The notes under the pieces are model-generated. The model did no database searches. It was not told the DNA's origin and saw only the letters and a program-made list of their open reading frames with translations. A DNA stretch of 40,192 nucleotides, taken from the NCBI GenBank assembly GCA_937899905.1, contig CALCCF010000067.1, positions 1 through 40,192 on the forward strand. The letters are read 5' to 3'. This DNA comes from an uncultured Phycisphaeraceae bacterium. Its GTDB lineage: Bacteria; Planctomycetota; Phycisphaerae; Phycisphaerales; UBA1924. Of this stretch, positions 7,065 through 15,625 are shown piece after piece. A program made the position numbers and the translations under genes. Within the stretch, counting starts at the first letter, position 1; each line of letters opens with the position of its first letter.

Positions 7065-8026
7065 AGGGGACGAACACCATGAACCACCCCAGCCCCACCG
7101 AGCAGGTCTACGGGAGCGTCGACCCAATCGAGGTGCTGCGCCGCTGCGGCCGCACGTTCTACAGCGCCTCGCTCGTGCTCCCACGCGGCGTACGCCAAGA
7201 CCTGGCGCTGCTGTACGCCCTCTGTCGCGCCATCGCCGACAGCGCCGAAGCGGTAGCCCATGGCGGACCCCACGAGCCCGAGCAGCTCCTCAGCGAAATC
7301 GCCTCGGGCCTCCGCGGAGCGCACTCAAGGTCGCCCGTCGTGAACGCGTTCAGGTCGCTCGCCGACAAGTACGACATCCCCCTCGTGCTCCCGCAGCAGT
7401 TGATCGAGGGCGTCCGCTGCGACCTCGGCACCGTGCGCATCCAAACCGAGGACGAGCTGCTGCGGTATGCCTACCGCGTCGCTTCGACCGTCGGCCTCAT
7501 GATGTGCCGAATCCTGGGCGTGGATCCGCAAGGCGACTCGTTCGCGGTCGACCTGGGCATCGCGATGCAGCTGACGAACATCGCCAGAGACGTCGCCGAA
7601 GACGCGCTGACCGATCGCGTGTACGTCCCGGCCGATTGGGTGGATGCCGATCGGGTCATCTCGACTGTGCGAGACACGCGAGCCGGCGCGTATTCCGCGG
7701 ACGTCGGCCTCGCGGTACAGAAGCTCCTCGAAACCGCGGATACCTATTACGAGAGCGCCGAGCTCGGCATGCACTTCCTCCCGATCGCGGTCCGCGGCGG
7801 CATCCGCTCCGCGGCATGGAACTACCGCGCCATTGGTGGTGCTGTGCAACGCGATCACGAACGGGCCTTACGGCAGCGATCGAGGACCACGGGCACGGGC
7901 AAGGCCTTCCGCACCGTGGCCGCGCTCTGGGCATCGTCCCTCGAATCGCTCCCGCTGGGACCATCCGACGTCCACGACGAGTCCCTCCACGGCGCCGTGC
8001 GTGCGCTGCGGGTCGCCTCGACATGA
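7061..8026 (+). CDS. crtB: Phytoene synthase with an altered first Asp motif
   Basis: A 321-residue squalene/phytoene synthase family enzyme that condenses two GGPP to phytoene. The second Asp motif is intact: QLTNIARDVAED (170-181) with VYVP downstream. The first motif, normally CRxxDDxxD, reads CRAIADSAE here (55-63). The first Asp is Ala and the last is Glu, so Mg-diphosphate binding on this side would rest on Asp60 and Glu63. The ATG at 7061 overlaps the crtI stop as ATGA, with GAAGG seven bases before it. The ATG at 7079 has its own AGGGGA and is an equally good start. The gene lies between crtI and crtY, which strongly supports a phytoene synthase role despite the altered motif. Confidence 0.88.
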   Translation: MKGTNTMNHPSPTEQVYGSVDPIEVLRRCGRTFYSASLVLPRGVRQDLALLYALCRAIADSAEAVAHGGPHEPEQLLSEIASGLRGAHSRSPVVNAFRSLADKYDIPLVLPQQLIEGVRCDLGTVRIQTEDELLRYAYRVASTVGLMMCRILGVDPQGDSFAVDLGIAMQLTNIARDVAEDALTDRVYVPADWVDADRVISTVRDTRAGAYSADVGLAVQKLLETADTYYESAELGMHFLPIAVRGGIRSAAWNYRAIGGAVQRDHERALRQRSRTTGTGKAFRTVAALWASSLESLPLGPSDVHDESLHGAVRALRVAST

Positions 8027-9201
8027 ACCGGCTCCAGCCCGGCAGCCGAGTCGCCATCGCGGGCGGCGGGTGCGCGGGCTGCGCCCTCGCGTGCGAGATC
8101 CTGGCTCGATGCCCGGGTGTACACGTGACCGTCTTTGAGCCGTCATCAAGCCTGACATCGGACCGGACCTGGTGCTTCTGGGATGTGCGGCCCCACCGCT
8201 TCGCCGACGCGATCCACAAGCGCTGGGATCGAGTGCTGGTCCGATCGGCCGACACCGAGGTCGAGGTGGACGCCTCGTCGTACCCCTACTCGTGCATACG
8301 GGCGGAAGACTTCTTCCGAGCAGCCCGGGAGCAGATGTCGTCCGAGTCTTGCTCGATCCGCCTTGGCACATCGGTCGAGGAGATCAACGATCGAGAGGAC
8401 CACGTCGACGTGTTGCTCCGTTCGGGGGCCAGTGACTCCACCGAGCGATTCACGCACGTCTTCGACGGGCGCCCGCCCGCTCGATCCGCCCAGCGGTCCA
8501 GCGAACCGATGCTCCTGCAACACTTCGGTGGCATCGAGATCGTCAGCTCCACGACCCCAGTCGATCCCAGCGTCGCGACGCTCATGGACTTCAGCGTGTC
8601 GCAGCAGCACGGCGCACACTTCATGTACGTCCTGCCGTTCCAGTCCGATCGCGTGCTCGTTGAATCGACGTACCTGACCACGGGTATCTCAGAGGACATC
8701 GACTACGAGTCGAGTGCCACCGCGTACGCCAGCGATGTATTGGGCATCGACCCCTCGCGCGTGGTCTATCGCGAATCGGGCGTCCTGCCCATGACCCTTC
8801 GTCCGCTCGGCCCTCGTTCAACACCACGCGTCTGGTCGATCGGCACTCGCGCGGGTGTCGGCCGGGCGAGCAGTGGCTACGCGTTCGACGCCATCCAGCA
8901 CGACTCGGCTCGGCTGGTCGATGCCCTGCTTCGGGGCCAACCGCGACCGCGCCCGCCGCGCTCGTCAATCCTGAGCATGCTCGACCGCGTCCTGCTGTCC
9001 CTGTTGGACACGCACAATGCCGCCGCGCCCGACTTGTTCGCAAGGCTGTTCCAGAGCGCAGAGACCGACAAGCTCGTCAGATTCCTCGGCGATGTTCCGC
9101 GACCGCTGGACTACCTCGCCGTAATGTGGGCTATGCCCAAGGCCCAGGTCATCCGCCACGTCCTCACGAACCCGTCGGCCTGGCCGCGACCCATCGGATG
9201 A
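8023..9201 (+). CDS. crtY: Lycopene beta-cyclase, CrtY type
   Basis: A 392-residue flavoprotein cyclase that converts lycopene to beta-carotene. The N-terminal dinucleotide motif is VAIAGGGCAGCALA (10-23). CrtY family signatures follow in order: RTWCFW (48-53), a LLQHFGGIEI segment matching the QxFxGxxV motif, LMDFSVSQ, the FMYVLPF...VLVEST block, GVLPMT and a GVGRASSGYAF block near the end of the flavin fold. The start ATG overlaps the crtB stop by four bases (ATGA), so translation is probably coupled. The size is typical for proteobacterial and Bacteroidetes CrtY (about 380-400). With blh directly downstream, beta-carotene is most likely an intermediate toward retinal. Confidence 0.93.
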   Translation: MNRLQPGSRVAIAGGGCAGCALACEILARCPGVHVTVFEPSSSLTSDRTWCFWDVRPHRFADAIHKRWDRVLVRSADTEVEVDASSYPYSCIRAEDFFRAAREQMSSESCSIRLGTSVEEINDREDHVDVLLRSGASDSTERFTHVFDGRPPARSAQRSSEPMLLQHFGGIEIVSSTTPVDPSVATLMDFSVSQQHGAHFMYVLPFQSDRVLVESTYLTTGISEDIDYESSATAYASDVLGIDPSRVVYRESGVLPMTLRPLGPRSTPRVWSIGTRAGVGRASSGYAFDAIQHDSARLVDALLRGQPRPRPPRSSILSMLDRVLLSLLDTHNAAAPDLFARLFQSAETDKLVRFLGDVPRPLDYLAVMWAMPKAQVIRHVLTNPSAWPRPIG

Positions 9202-10169
9202 ACGCCCAACCCGCAGCACCGGCTCCGACCAACACCGGCTCCGTCCTCGCCGGCTACACATGGTCGATCAGCGTTGCAACGGTCCTCGCGGGGGCTCTCG
9301 TCCTCACGCTTGGCGCTCCATCCCCGCTTGCGTCGGCGATCATCATGGTGACCGCGGTCGCGCTGATCGGGCTCCCACACGGCGCGTACGACCTCGAGGT
9401 CGCACGGCGCCTCTTCGCAGGGCGCCTCGGGAAAGCGTGGTGGCTGCTCTTCGGCGGCGCGTATCTCGCGTTGGCTGCCCTTGGCCTCGGGCTCTGGCTC
9501 GCACTTCCCTGGGTCGCACTCACCATGCTCCTCGTTGGCGGCGCGATTCACTGGGGGCTCGATGACCTTGAGTGCGACAACCTTGGACGACCACGCAGGA
9601 CGTGGCTCGCCCTCAGCCGTGGCGCGATCCCCGTCGCCAGCCCGATGGCGTTCCACGCCGAGACGGTCTCGACGATCTTCGCCGCCATCCTCGGAGCCGA
9701 AGCGGTCGACGCGTCGCACGTGCAGATCGCCGGTTTCGCGTGGCTGCTCGCCGCCTGTCCCGGCATCGTCGCGTCCGTACTCTGGGCGCGAAGCCACTCG
9801 ACCGCGTCGAGGCTCCGTGTGCTCGTCGAACCCATCGTGCTGCTCGGCTGGTTCTTCGTCGCTCCGCCGATACTCGCCTTCACGCTGTACTTCTGCTTCT
9901 GGCACTCGGTGCGCCACTCGCTCCGCTCGGCCATGGCTGCCTCGCCCAACACCTCCGTGGGTTCGGCGATCCTCGAGTACCTCAAGGCCTCGGCCTTGCC
10001 GACCGTGCTCACGTGGGTTCTCGCACTCGCGGCCGTTCTTGCCTGGTCCGGCTTTGGCGATGCTGTCCAGGTAAGCTGGAGCATCGTGTTCATCGGCCTG
10101 TTCGCGCTCACCATCCCGCATGTCACTCTGGAGTGGTTCGAGGCTCGGGAGCACTCCACCCCGACATGA
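9198..10169 (+). CDS. blh: Beta-carotene 15,15'-dioxygenase (retinal-forming), Brp/Blh family
   Basis: A 323-residue, strongly hydrophobic membrane enzyme that cleaves beta-carotene to two retinal molecules. The conserved iron-binding His set of the Blh family is visible: PHG at 60-62 (GLPHGAYDL), His118 in AIHWGLDD, the HSVRH pair at 236-240, and His308 in TIPHVTLE. Seven or eight hydrophobic stretches separate them. The start ATG overlaps the crtY stop by four bases. This is the last gene of the run, and it is the step that turns a carotenoid operon into a chromophore supply for the rhodopsin at 4621. No obvious terminator follows in the 142 bases before the next gene. Confidence 0.94.
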   Translation: MNAQPAAPAPTNTGSVLAGYTWSISVATVLAGALVLTLGAPSPLASAIIMVTAVALIGLPHGAYDLEVARRLFAGRLGKAWWLLFGGAYLALAALGLGLWLALPWVALTMLLVGGAIHWGLDDLECDNLGRPRRTWLALSRGAIPVASPMAFHAETVSTIFAAILGAEAVDASHVQIAGFAWLLAACPGIVASVLWARSHSTASRLRVLVEPIVLLGWFFVAPPILAFTLYFCFWHSVRHSLRSAMAASPNTSVGSAILEYLKASALPTVLTWVLALAAVLAWSGFGDAVQVSWSIVFIGLFALTIPHVTLEWFEAREHSTPT

Positions 10170-10311
10170 GATCATCCGATCACACTACGGCGCGAACGGC
10201 GGAAACCCCGCAATCCCGCGTCGGTAACCCGCATCACTGAGCCGCGCGATCCACGAATCCCCATCGATCCGGTTCACTCGGGGGTTGCGACTGGTTCGAT
10301 AGAGGGCTGAG

Positions 10312-11289
10312 ATGAGCCCGTACACCCAACGAGCCCGAAGCCTCGTCCTGGACCCGCTGGTCCGGCCGCTGTCGGGCACGTACGACCTGCTCTACTCGCT
10401 GCGGAACCTGCGTCGGCTCGAGATCTTGGTGATGATCGCCGCGTGCGCGAGTTTTCTCATCAACATCGCCCTCATCTTCGCAGCCCGTCGCTTCGCCGAC
10501 ATGGACCTGCCCGTCCTACGGATTGTCAATACAAACTACTTCAGCGCCATCTACACGCCCTTCAGCTTCATCCTCTTCTACGAGGTGCTGATGCTCGTGG
10601 TGGCGCTGCCGCGTTCGCTCTCGGTCGCCATCGCTAAGCAGTACGAGATCATCTCGCTCATCGTGGTGCGTGGCGTCTTCAAGGACATCGGCGAGCTCGA
10701 AGCCGCCGAGCAGGTGGCCGACCAGGTCAAGGACGTGCTGATCCTTGCTGCCGATATGGTTGCCGCGCTCGCCATGTTCGCGTTGGTTGCCGTCTTCTAC
10801 CGCCTGCGCACTCGAAGCCCGCTGAGGCTCGATCCAAACGTGGTCGAATCGTTTGTCTCGTTCAAGAAGGCCGTCGCCGTTGCTCTCAGCGTGATCTTCG
10901 TGATCATCGCGAGCGTGAGCCTCGCGGGCTGGCTGTACAGCGTGGTCGAGAGCTCGGCCGCCGGCCGGGTGAAGGGCCTGGATACCGACCTGATCTTCTT
11001 TCCCACGTTCTTCGAGATCCTGATCTTCAGCGACGTACTAATCCTGATCGTCTCGTTCTCCATCACCGACGGGTACAAGTACGTGTTCCGCAACGCGGGC
11101 TTCGTCATCTCAACGATCCTTCTACGCATCTCGCTGACCTCGCCGAAGCCCTACGACCTGCTTGCCGCCCTGAGCGCGATGTGCTTTGGGATCGCGGTCC
11201 TGGCGATCTTCAATACATACGCCAAGCTTGGAGTCGACCCCGGTGAGAATGTCGAGCCAGCAGGCTCCGACGAACGCGTGGGAACGTAG
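10312..11289 (+). CDS. Polytopic membrane protein of unknown function
   Basis: A 325-residue membrane protein. Hydrophobic segments lie near 37-57, 78-99, 143-163, 187-207, 229-250, 262-273 and 284-302, and Arg/Lys-rich loops suggest the N-terminus is cytoplasmic. A helical amphipathic part (EAAEQVADQVK, 130-140) links the second and third segments. GAGGG precedes the ATG at normal distance. I recognise no family. It lies 142 bases after blh on the same strand, so read-through from the retinal operon is possible, but nothing in the sequence ties it to light use. Confidence 0.7.
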   Translation: MSPYTQRARSLVLDPLVRPLSGTYDLLYSLRNLRRLEILVMIAACASFLINIALIFAARRFADMDLPVLRIVNTNYFSAIYTPFSFILFYEVLMLVVALPRSLSVAIAKQYEIISLIVVRGVFKDIGELEAAEQVADQVKDVLILAADMVAALAMFALVAVFYRLRTRSPLRLDPNVVESFVSFKKAVAVALSVIFVIIASVSLAGWLYSVVESSAAGRVKGLDTDLIFFPTFFEILIFSDVLILIVSFSITDGYKYVFRNAGFVISTILLRISLTSPKPYDLLAALSAMCFGIAVLAIFNTYAKLGVDPGENVEPAGSDERVGT

Positions 11290-11338
11290 CGAGCTCCCAC
11301 CGCGCGACGATCACAGCGAATCCAAACATGCGGACTCG

Positions 11339-11797
11339 ATGCCTCCTATAGGTCTGCTCTACCCCGAGGTGGGCCGAGAGTCGACTCTGCCCACCTACCC
11401 TCCAATTGTGCTCGAACCAGTGATGCAGTACAACCACTGCCCTGCCTGCCGATACGAGCTGGGCTTTACAGAGCAGGACCGCTGCCCCGAGTGCGGCCGC
11501 GTCCCGCGCGAGGTCGTGGCCGAGCGTGAAGAACGCCGCGAGCGCACCCTCGCACGCACGAGGCTCTTCGCCCTGATCGCGGTCGCCCTCGGCCTGGCCG
11601 CGTTGCTGGTGTTCATCGAGGTCGAGGAGAGGCGCGAGCTGCAGCGACAGCAACAGTTGCCGAAGATCTACATGTTGAGCAGCCCCGAGATCCGGTACAC
11701 GCCCGCAATCGAGCCTCAACGCGATCGCCTGCAGCAGCGAATGCAAGAGCACATCGATGATGGAAGCGTGCTGACAACGCCTCCGCCAAGCAGATGA
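11339..11797 (+). CDS. Zinc-ribbon protein with one membrane helix
   Basis: A 152-residue protein with a Cys4 zinc ribbon (CPACRYELG...RCPECG, residues about 33-53), an Arg/Glu-rich linker, one transmembrane helix (LFALIAVALGLAALLVFIEV) and a charged helical tail. Such 'CPxCxYxL...RCPECG' proteins are common and uncharacterised in Phycisphaerae. The start is uncertain: in-frame ATGs occur at 11249 (overlapping the previous gene), 11339 and 11423, and none has a strong ribosome site. The 11423 start would put the zinc ribbon at the very N-terminus, which is common in the group. No function can be assigned. Confidence 0.6.
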   Translation: MPPIGLLYPEVGRESTLPTYPPIVLEPVMQYNHCPACRYELGFTEQDRCPECGRVPREVVAEREERRERTLARTRLFALIAVALGLAALLVFIEVEERRELQRQQQLPKIYMLSSPEIRYTPAIEPQRDRLQQRMQEHIDDGSVLTTPPPSR

Positions 11798-11821
11798 GTG
11801 CGAGAACCGTCACGGGTATCC

Positions 11822-11873
11822 GGATTCGTTTCGTGCACGGCCCAACCCCCCGGGCGAGAGTAGAAACGAATCC
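11822..11873. repeat. 10-bp inverted repeat in convergent intergenic gap
   Basis: GGATTCGTTT (11822-11831) and AAACGAATCC (11864-11873) are perfect reverse complements with a 32-nt GC-rich loop. They sit between the convergent ends at 11797 and 11894. A two-way transcription end is plausible, but no T run follows on either strand. Confidence 0.4.
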
Positions 11874-11893
11874 CCAGAACGCTCCCCCACTCC

Positions 11894-12181
11894 CTAGAGC
11901 CTGTTCCGCCCGAGATAGAACCACGCACTCGTGGCCAGGAGCAGCCCCGAGCCGGGGTCGATGACGAAGGCCAGCCACCACCACCCACATAGCCCGTTAT
12001 GGGGCCAAAGGCAGAGAGCGAGAGCGCCGAACACGCCGCCGAACAACGGAACAAGCGATCCGGTCCGCTCTGGACGTACGCAGTGTTCGATGATGAGCCA
12101 CCAACCCGGCACGATCGCCATCAGCGAAAGCACCGCACAGACCAGCGACACCACGGTCAAGAGAATGATCATCGCGAGCAC
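11894..12181 (-). CDS. Small three-helix membrane protein
   Basis: A 95-residue hydrophobic protein with helices at about 1-26, 42-60 and 66-88, and short Arg-containing loops. It starts with GTG (12181) or the ATG three codons later. I recognise no family; the double-Trp and WPHNG loops are reminiscent of small uncharacterised planctomycete membrane proteins. It is transcribed in the same direction as sat, but the sat terminator at 12248-12278 lies between them, so it likely has its own promoter. Confidence 0.5.
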   Translation of the reverse strand: MLAMIILLTVVSLVCAVLSLMAIVPGWWLIIEHCVRPERTGSLVPLFGGVFGALALCLWPHNGLCGWWWLAFVIDPGSGLLLATSAWFYLGRNRL

Positions 12182-12247
12182 CCGTGATCGAACAATCCCG
12201 TGACGCTTCGTACATCATCCGCACGGGTTCCAACGCGATGCATCATG

Positions 12248-12278
12248 AAAACAAAAGCCCGGACTCTCGCCCGGGCTT
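12248..12278 (-). terminator. Rho-independent terminator of sat
   Basis: Read on the minus strand: AAGCCCGG, an 8-nt loop, CCGGGCTT and then TTGTTTT. The stem begins 24 bases after the sat stop codon. An 8-bp perfect GC stem plus a T-rich tail is a standard terminator. Confidence 0.85.
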
Positions 12279-12302
12279 CGTTCATTCAAACTTTCACAAG
12301 CC

Positions 12303-13514
12303 TCAGCTCGTCGCCCACTTGATCAGCACGTCGGCAACCTCCGAGCGCGTGAACTCGCCGGGGGGACGCTCGCCCTTGGCCAGCATCTCGCGGACCTTGG
12401 TGCCGCTGAGGAACACCTGGTCGCCGTCGATCTTGGGGAACGTCTTGCCGCTGACCATGCCCTGGGCCTTGTGGCTCCATGCGGCGTGCTCAAACTTCAG
12501 CGGCGTGATCTTCAGGTCGCCCTCGGCGCCCGTCGTCACCTCGTCGACGAGCGTCTGCGCGTCGTACGTGCCGTAGTAGCTGCCCACGCCGGCGTGATCG
12601 CGGCCGACGATGAAGTGCGAGCAGCCGTAGTTCTGGCGGACGATCGCGTGCAGGATGGCCTCACGCGGGCCGGCGTACCGCATGGCGGCGGGCATGACCG
12701 TCACCATCGTGCGCTCGGTGTTGAAGTAGTTGTCGACCAGCACCTCGTAGCAGTCCATGCGCACGTCGGCGGGGATATCGCCGGGCTTGGTCTCACCCAC
12801 CAGCGGGTGGATGAGCAGGCCGTCGGTGATCTCCTGGGCACACTTGCACAGGTACTCGTGAGCACGGTGGATGGGGTTGCGCGTCTGGAACGCGCTGACC
12901 GTGCTCCAGCCCTTGGCCGCAAACGCCTCGCGCGTCTGCGCCGGGGTCAGCCGCTTGTCCAGGAACGCCTCGGGGCCATCGGGATCGACGCACACCGTGA
13001 CGACCTCGATCGGGCCGGCCAGGCACGTGTCACCCTCGGCCTTCACGGCCTCGGCGCCGGGGTGCTGCCCATCGTCGTCACCCGCGCTGTTGAAGAAGAT
13101 GGTCGACTCGGCGTCGCGATCGTGCGCGAAGACCTCCTCGACGGTCATGACGGCCTGCAACTGGCCATTGGGCGCGTACAGCGCCACGCGGCTGCCTTGC
13201 GCCGGGGCCGAAGCGCCATCAACGCTCAGCGTGATCGGGATGGGCCAGCGGCTGCCGTTCGAGAGACGCATGTCCTCGATGACGCCCTTGACGTCGGCCG
13301 AGCCCATGAAGCCCGTGAGCGGGCTGAACGCTCCCGTGCCGATCATCTCGACGTCGCACGACTGCTTCAGCGAGAGGTCGATGCGGGGCAGGCCCGCGGC
13401 CTCGGCGATCAGCTCGTCGCGGCGGGCGCCGGTGGCCACCTGGTCCACCAGGGTGCCGCCGTGCGGCTCGATTAGGCCCTTGGTTGCGGTCGGTTCTGCC
13501 GTCATCGTCGCCAT
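12303..13514 (-). CDS. sat: Sulfate adenylyltransferase (ATP sulfurylase)
   Basis: A 403-residue ATP sulfurylase that makes adenosine 5'-phosphosulfate from ATP and sulfate. The catalytic motif QTRNPIHRAH is at 210-219 and GRDHAG at 304-309, matching the single-subunit Sat type and not the CysD/CysN heterodimer. The N-terminal PUA-like domain (residues about 10-165) precedes it. The ATG at 13514 is chosen because AGGAGG lies five bases before it; the open frame runs 39 codons further upstream without a ribosome site. No kinase domain is fused, but cysC lies 1.5 kb away on the other strand. Assimilation, or PAPS for sulfated surface sugars, are both possible uses. Confidence 0.95.
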   Translation of the reverse strand: MATMTAEPTATKGLIEPHGGTLVDQVATGARRDELIAEAAGLPRIDLSLKQSCDVEMIGTGAFSPLTGFMGSADVKGVIEDMRLSNGSRWPIPITLSVDGASAPAQGSRVALYAPNGQLQAVMTVEEVFAHDRDAESTIFFNSAGDDDGQHPGAEAVKAEGDTCLAGPIEVVTVCVDPDGPEAFLDKRLTPAQTREAFAAKGWSTVSAFQTRNPIHRAHEYLCKCAQEITDGLLIHPLVGETKPGDIPADVRMDCYEVLVDNYFNTERTMVTVMPAAMRYAGPREAILHAIVRQNYGCSHFIVGRDHAGVGSYYGTYDAQTLVDEVTTGAEGDLKITPLKFEHAAWSHKAQGMVSGKTFPKIDGDQVFLSGTKVREMLAKGERPPGEFTRSEVADVLIKWATS

Positions 13515-13595
13515 CGCATCCTCCTCTACCCGGGGCCGCCACCGAAGACGCTCGGGGGGCTCAGCCGGGGGAAGCGAGATGTTATGGACAAACTC

Positions 13596-13614
13596 GATTG
13601 GGGGCAACCCAATC
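13596..13614 (-). terminator. Weak hairpin between the glycosyltransferase and sat
   Basis: GATTGGG and CCCAATC form a 7-bp perfect stem with a 5-nt loop, 54 bases after the glycosyltransferase stop on the minus strand. The tail (GAGTTTG) is a poor T run, so termination here would be partial at best. Confidence 0.3.
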
Positions 13615-13667
13615 AGGGGTTTCAGCGGCATTCCCAGGGGCTTTTGGGCCGGTTTCGACGCCCAAAC

Positions 13668-14870
13668 TCACCGATTCTGAGCGCACGCGAAGGCGTACCG
13701 GATCGCCGCCTCGTGCCCGTCGACCATGTTCGCGATCGTGTACCGCTCCAGCATCAACGCCCGCCCGGTCTCGCCCATGTATTGGGCCCGCGCCGGGTCA
13801 TCCAGCAGTTCTGCCAGCGCGTCGGCCAGCGAGCCCGGCTCGCCCAGGTCGACCAGCTGCGCCGTCTTGCCGTGCGTGAGCGCTCGCGCCTCGGGCCCAT
13901 GCGTGGACATGTCGCGGCTCGTCACGACCGGCACGCCGTACCCCAGCGCGTGCAGCGCGCTCAGCCCCATGAAGTTCGGATAGCAGAACGCCGTCGCCGA
14001 AAGGAACCACGGCGCCAGCGCCTCCTCGCCATAGATCGCCCCGGGCATGACCACCCGATCGGCGATGCCCCACTTGCGGGCCAGGTCGCGCAGGTGCTCG
14101 CGCTGCTCGCCGTCGCCGACGATCGCCAAGACCAAGTCGGGATGGCTCTCGCTGAGCCGAGACGCCGCGTGCACCAACAGGTCCAGCCGGTTGCGAGGAT
14201 CGAAGCGCGACACGAACAGCACCACCGGCCCACGATCGAGACCATGCTCGGCCTGGAACGCCGCCAGCCGATCCGGCTCACCCAGCCACGCGTCACGCGC
14301 CTCCTGGATCGGTGACTGGTCCAGGCAGTTCAGCGCCACGAACACACGCTCGGGGTCGAAGCCCTCGTCGATCATGCGCTCCCGCGCCTCGTGGTGGTAC
14401 AGCACCACCGCGTCGGCCTGAGATGCGATCCAGTTGCGGATGCGTCGCGTGATCGGCCGCTCGCTCACCGAGTACCCATGCCCCCACACGACGACGCCCA
14501 CACCTCGCCGCTTCGCACGACGGATCGCCGGCAGCAGGCTGGGCACGTTCGCGTTGAACTCCAGCACCGCCACGTCGGATCGAGCCGGATCCACCGCTTC
14601 GAGCTGTGCCGGCACCCAGCGGACGGGCTTCGGGCGCCCCAGCAAACGCCGCTCGGCCATGGTTGACGCAGAGAAGCCCTGAGCCTCGACGTTCGGCACC
14701 TTGGCAGCGTCACTGAACAGCACCTCGACCTCAAGGCCAGGCCGAGCCGCCAACTCCGCGAACACCGGCACGCGATACGCCGGCAGCGCGGGCTGCTGGA
14801 TGCAGACCCGGATGGTCGAGGCCGACGGTGCGGCTTGGTCAGGCCTGGATTGGTGCGGAGAGTCACCCAT
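13668..14870 (-). CDS. Glycosyltransferase family 4 (GT-B fold)
   Basis: A 400-residue glycosyltransferase. The N-terminal half has the Rossmann-like acceptor domain ([18 protein letters not shown] at the start, VVVWGHGYS near 125). The C-terminal half begins with the classic donor-domain strand [18 protein letters not shown], then [11 protein letters not shown] and [17 protein letters not shown], and the [15 protein letters not shown] segment, which sits where GT4 enzymes carry the E-x7-E sugar-nucleotide motif. Here the usual first Glu is not obvious ([13 protein letters not shown] in place of EGFGLxxLEAMA), so catalysis may differ. The N-terminal 18 residues are Ser/Pro/Gln-rich and may be untranslated. 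The gene sits between sat and cysC, which hints at the making of a sulfated polysaccharide; this is inference. Confidence 0.85.
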   Translation of the reverse strand: MGDSPHQSRPDQAAPSASTIRVCIQQPALPAYRVPVFAELAARPGLEVEVLFSDAAKVPNVEAQGFSASTMAERRLLGRPKPVRWVPAQLEAVDPARSDVAVLEFNANVPSLLPAIRRAKRRGVGVVVWGHGYSVSERPITRRIRNWIASQADAVVLYHHEARERMIDEGFDPERVFVALNCLDQSPIQEARDAWLGEPDRLAAFQAEHGLDRGPVVLFVSRFDPRNRLDLLVHAASRLSESHPDLVLAIVGDGEQREHLRDLARKWGIADRVVMPGAIYGEEALAPWFLSATAFCYPNFMGLSALHALGYGVPVVTSRDMSTHGPEARALTHGKTAQLVDLGEPGSLADALAELLDDPARAQYMGETGRALMLERYTIANMVDGHEAAIRYAFACAQNR

Positions 14871-14974
14871 GCACGCACAGCCTATCGGTTCACCCGGCCC
14901 GAGCCGTCTACGATGTAGTTCAGGGCGGGAGGCGCGTTCGCCAAACTCCGCCCAATAACCAAACAGGAGGCGGA

Positions 14975-15601
14975 ATGAGCGCGACCGATCAGGTGAAGGC
15001 GACGAACATCCACTGGCACGAGGGCGATCTCAGCCGCGACGAGCGCTGGGGCGCACTCAAGGCCTCGGGCGCCACGGTCTGGTTCACCGGCCTCAGCGGC
15101 TCGGGCAAGAGCACCATCGCCAGCGCGGTCGAGCAGGTGCTCGTCAACAAGGGCGTGAACGCCTACCGCCTCGACGGCGACAACGTCCGCCACGGCCTCA
15201 ACAAGAACCTGGGCTTCTCCGCCGAAGACCGCGCCGAGAACATCCGCCGCATCGGCGAGGTCGCCAAGCTCTTCGCCGACGCCGGCGTCCTGAGCCTGAC
15301 CAGCTTCATCAGCCCCTACAAGAGCGACCGCGACCTGTGCCGCACCATGCACGACGAGTCGGGCCTGACCTTCATCGAGGTCTTCGTCGACACCCCGCTC
15401 GAAGAGTGCGAGAAGCGCGACCCCAAGGGCCTCTACAAGAAGGCCCGCGCGGGCGAGATCAAGGGCTTCACCGGCATCGACGACCCCTACGAGGCCCCCG
15501 AAAAGGCCGAGCTCATCCTCAAGACCGAAGGCCGCTCGATCGACGAGTGCGTGCAGGAGGTGCTCAGCTTCCTGGACAGCAAGGGCCTGACCAAGCCGTG
15601 A
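14975..15601 (+). CDS. cysC: Adenylylsulfate kinase
   Basis: A 208-residue APS kinase that phosphorylates APS to PAPS. The P-loop is GLSGSGKST (39-47), followed by [17 protein letters not shown], which carries the APS-binding Asp, Arg and Asn residues, and by the lid region [28 protein letters not shown] near residue 155-172 is the conserved C-terminal part. CAGGAGG sits four bases before the ATG at 14975. The gene is divergent from the glycosyltransferase, with a shared 104-bp promoter region. Together with sat it gives a complete sulfate activation route to PAPS. Confidence 0.96.
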   Translation: MSATDQVKATNIHWHEGDLSRDERWGALKASGATVWFTGLSGSGKSTIASAVEQVLVNKGVNAYRLDGDNVRHGLNKNLGFSAEDRAENIRRIGEVAKLFADAGVLSLTSFISPYKSDRDLCRTMHDESGLTFIEVFVDTPLEECEKRDPKGLYKKARAGEIKGFTGIDDPYEAPEKAELILKTEGRSIDECVQEVLSFLDSKGLTKP

Positions 15602-15625
15602 TGAACACCTGATTCCTCGAATCGG

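Noticed and set aside
9111-10175. 354-codon frame antisense to blh
   Set aside because: Composition is charged and repetitive, as expected for an antisense shadow; blh has conserved His motifs.
11249-11797. Longer start for the zinc-ribbon gene overlapping the previous gene
   Set aside because: Overlaps the preceding gene by 41 bases with a weak ribosome site; a later start is simpler, though not excluded.
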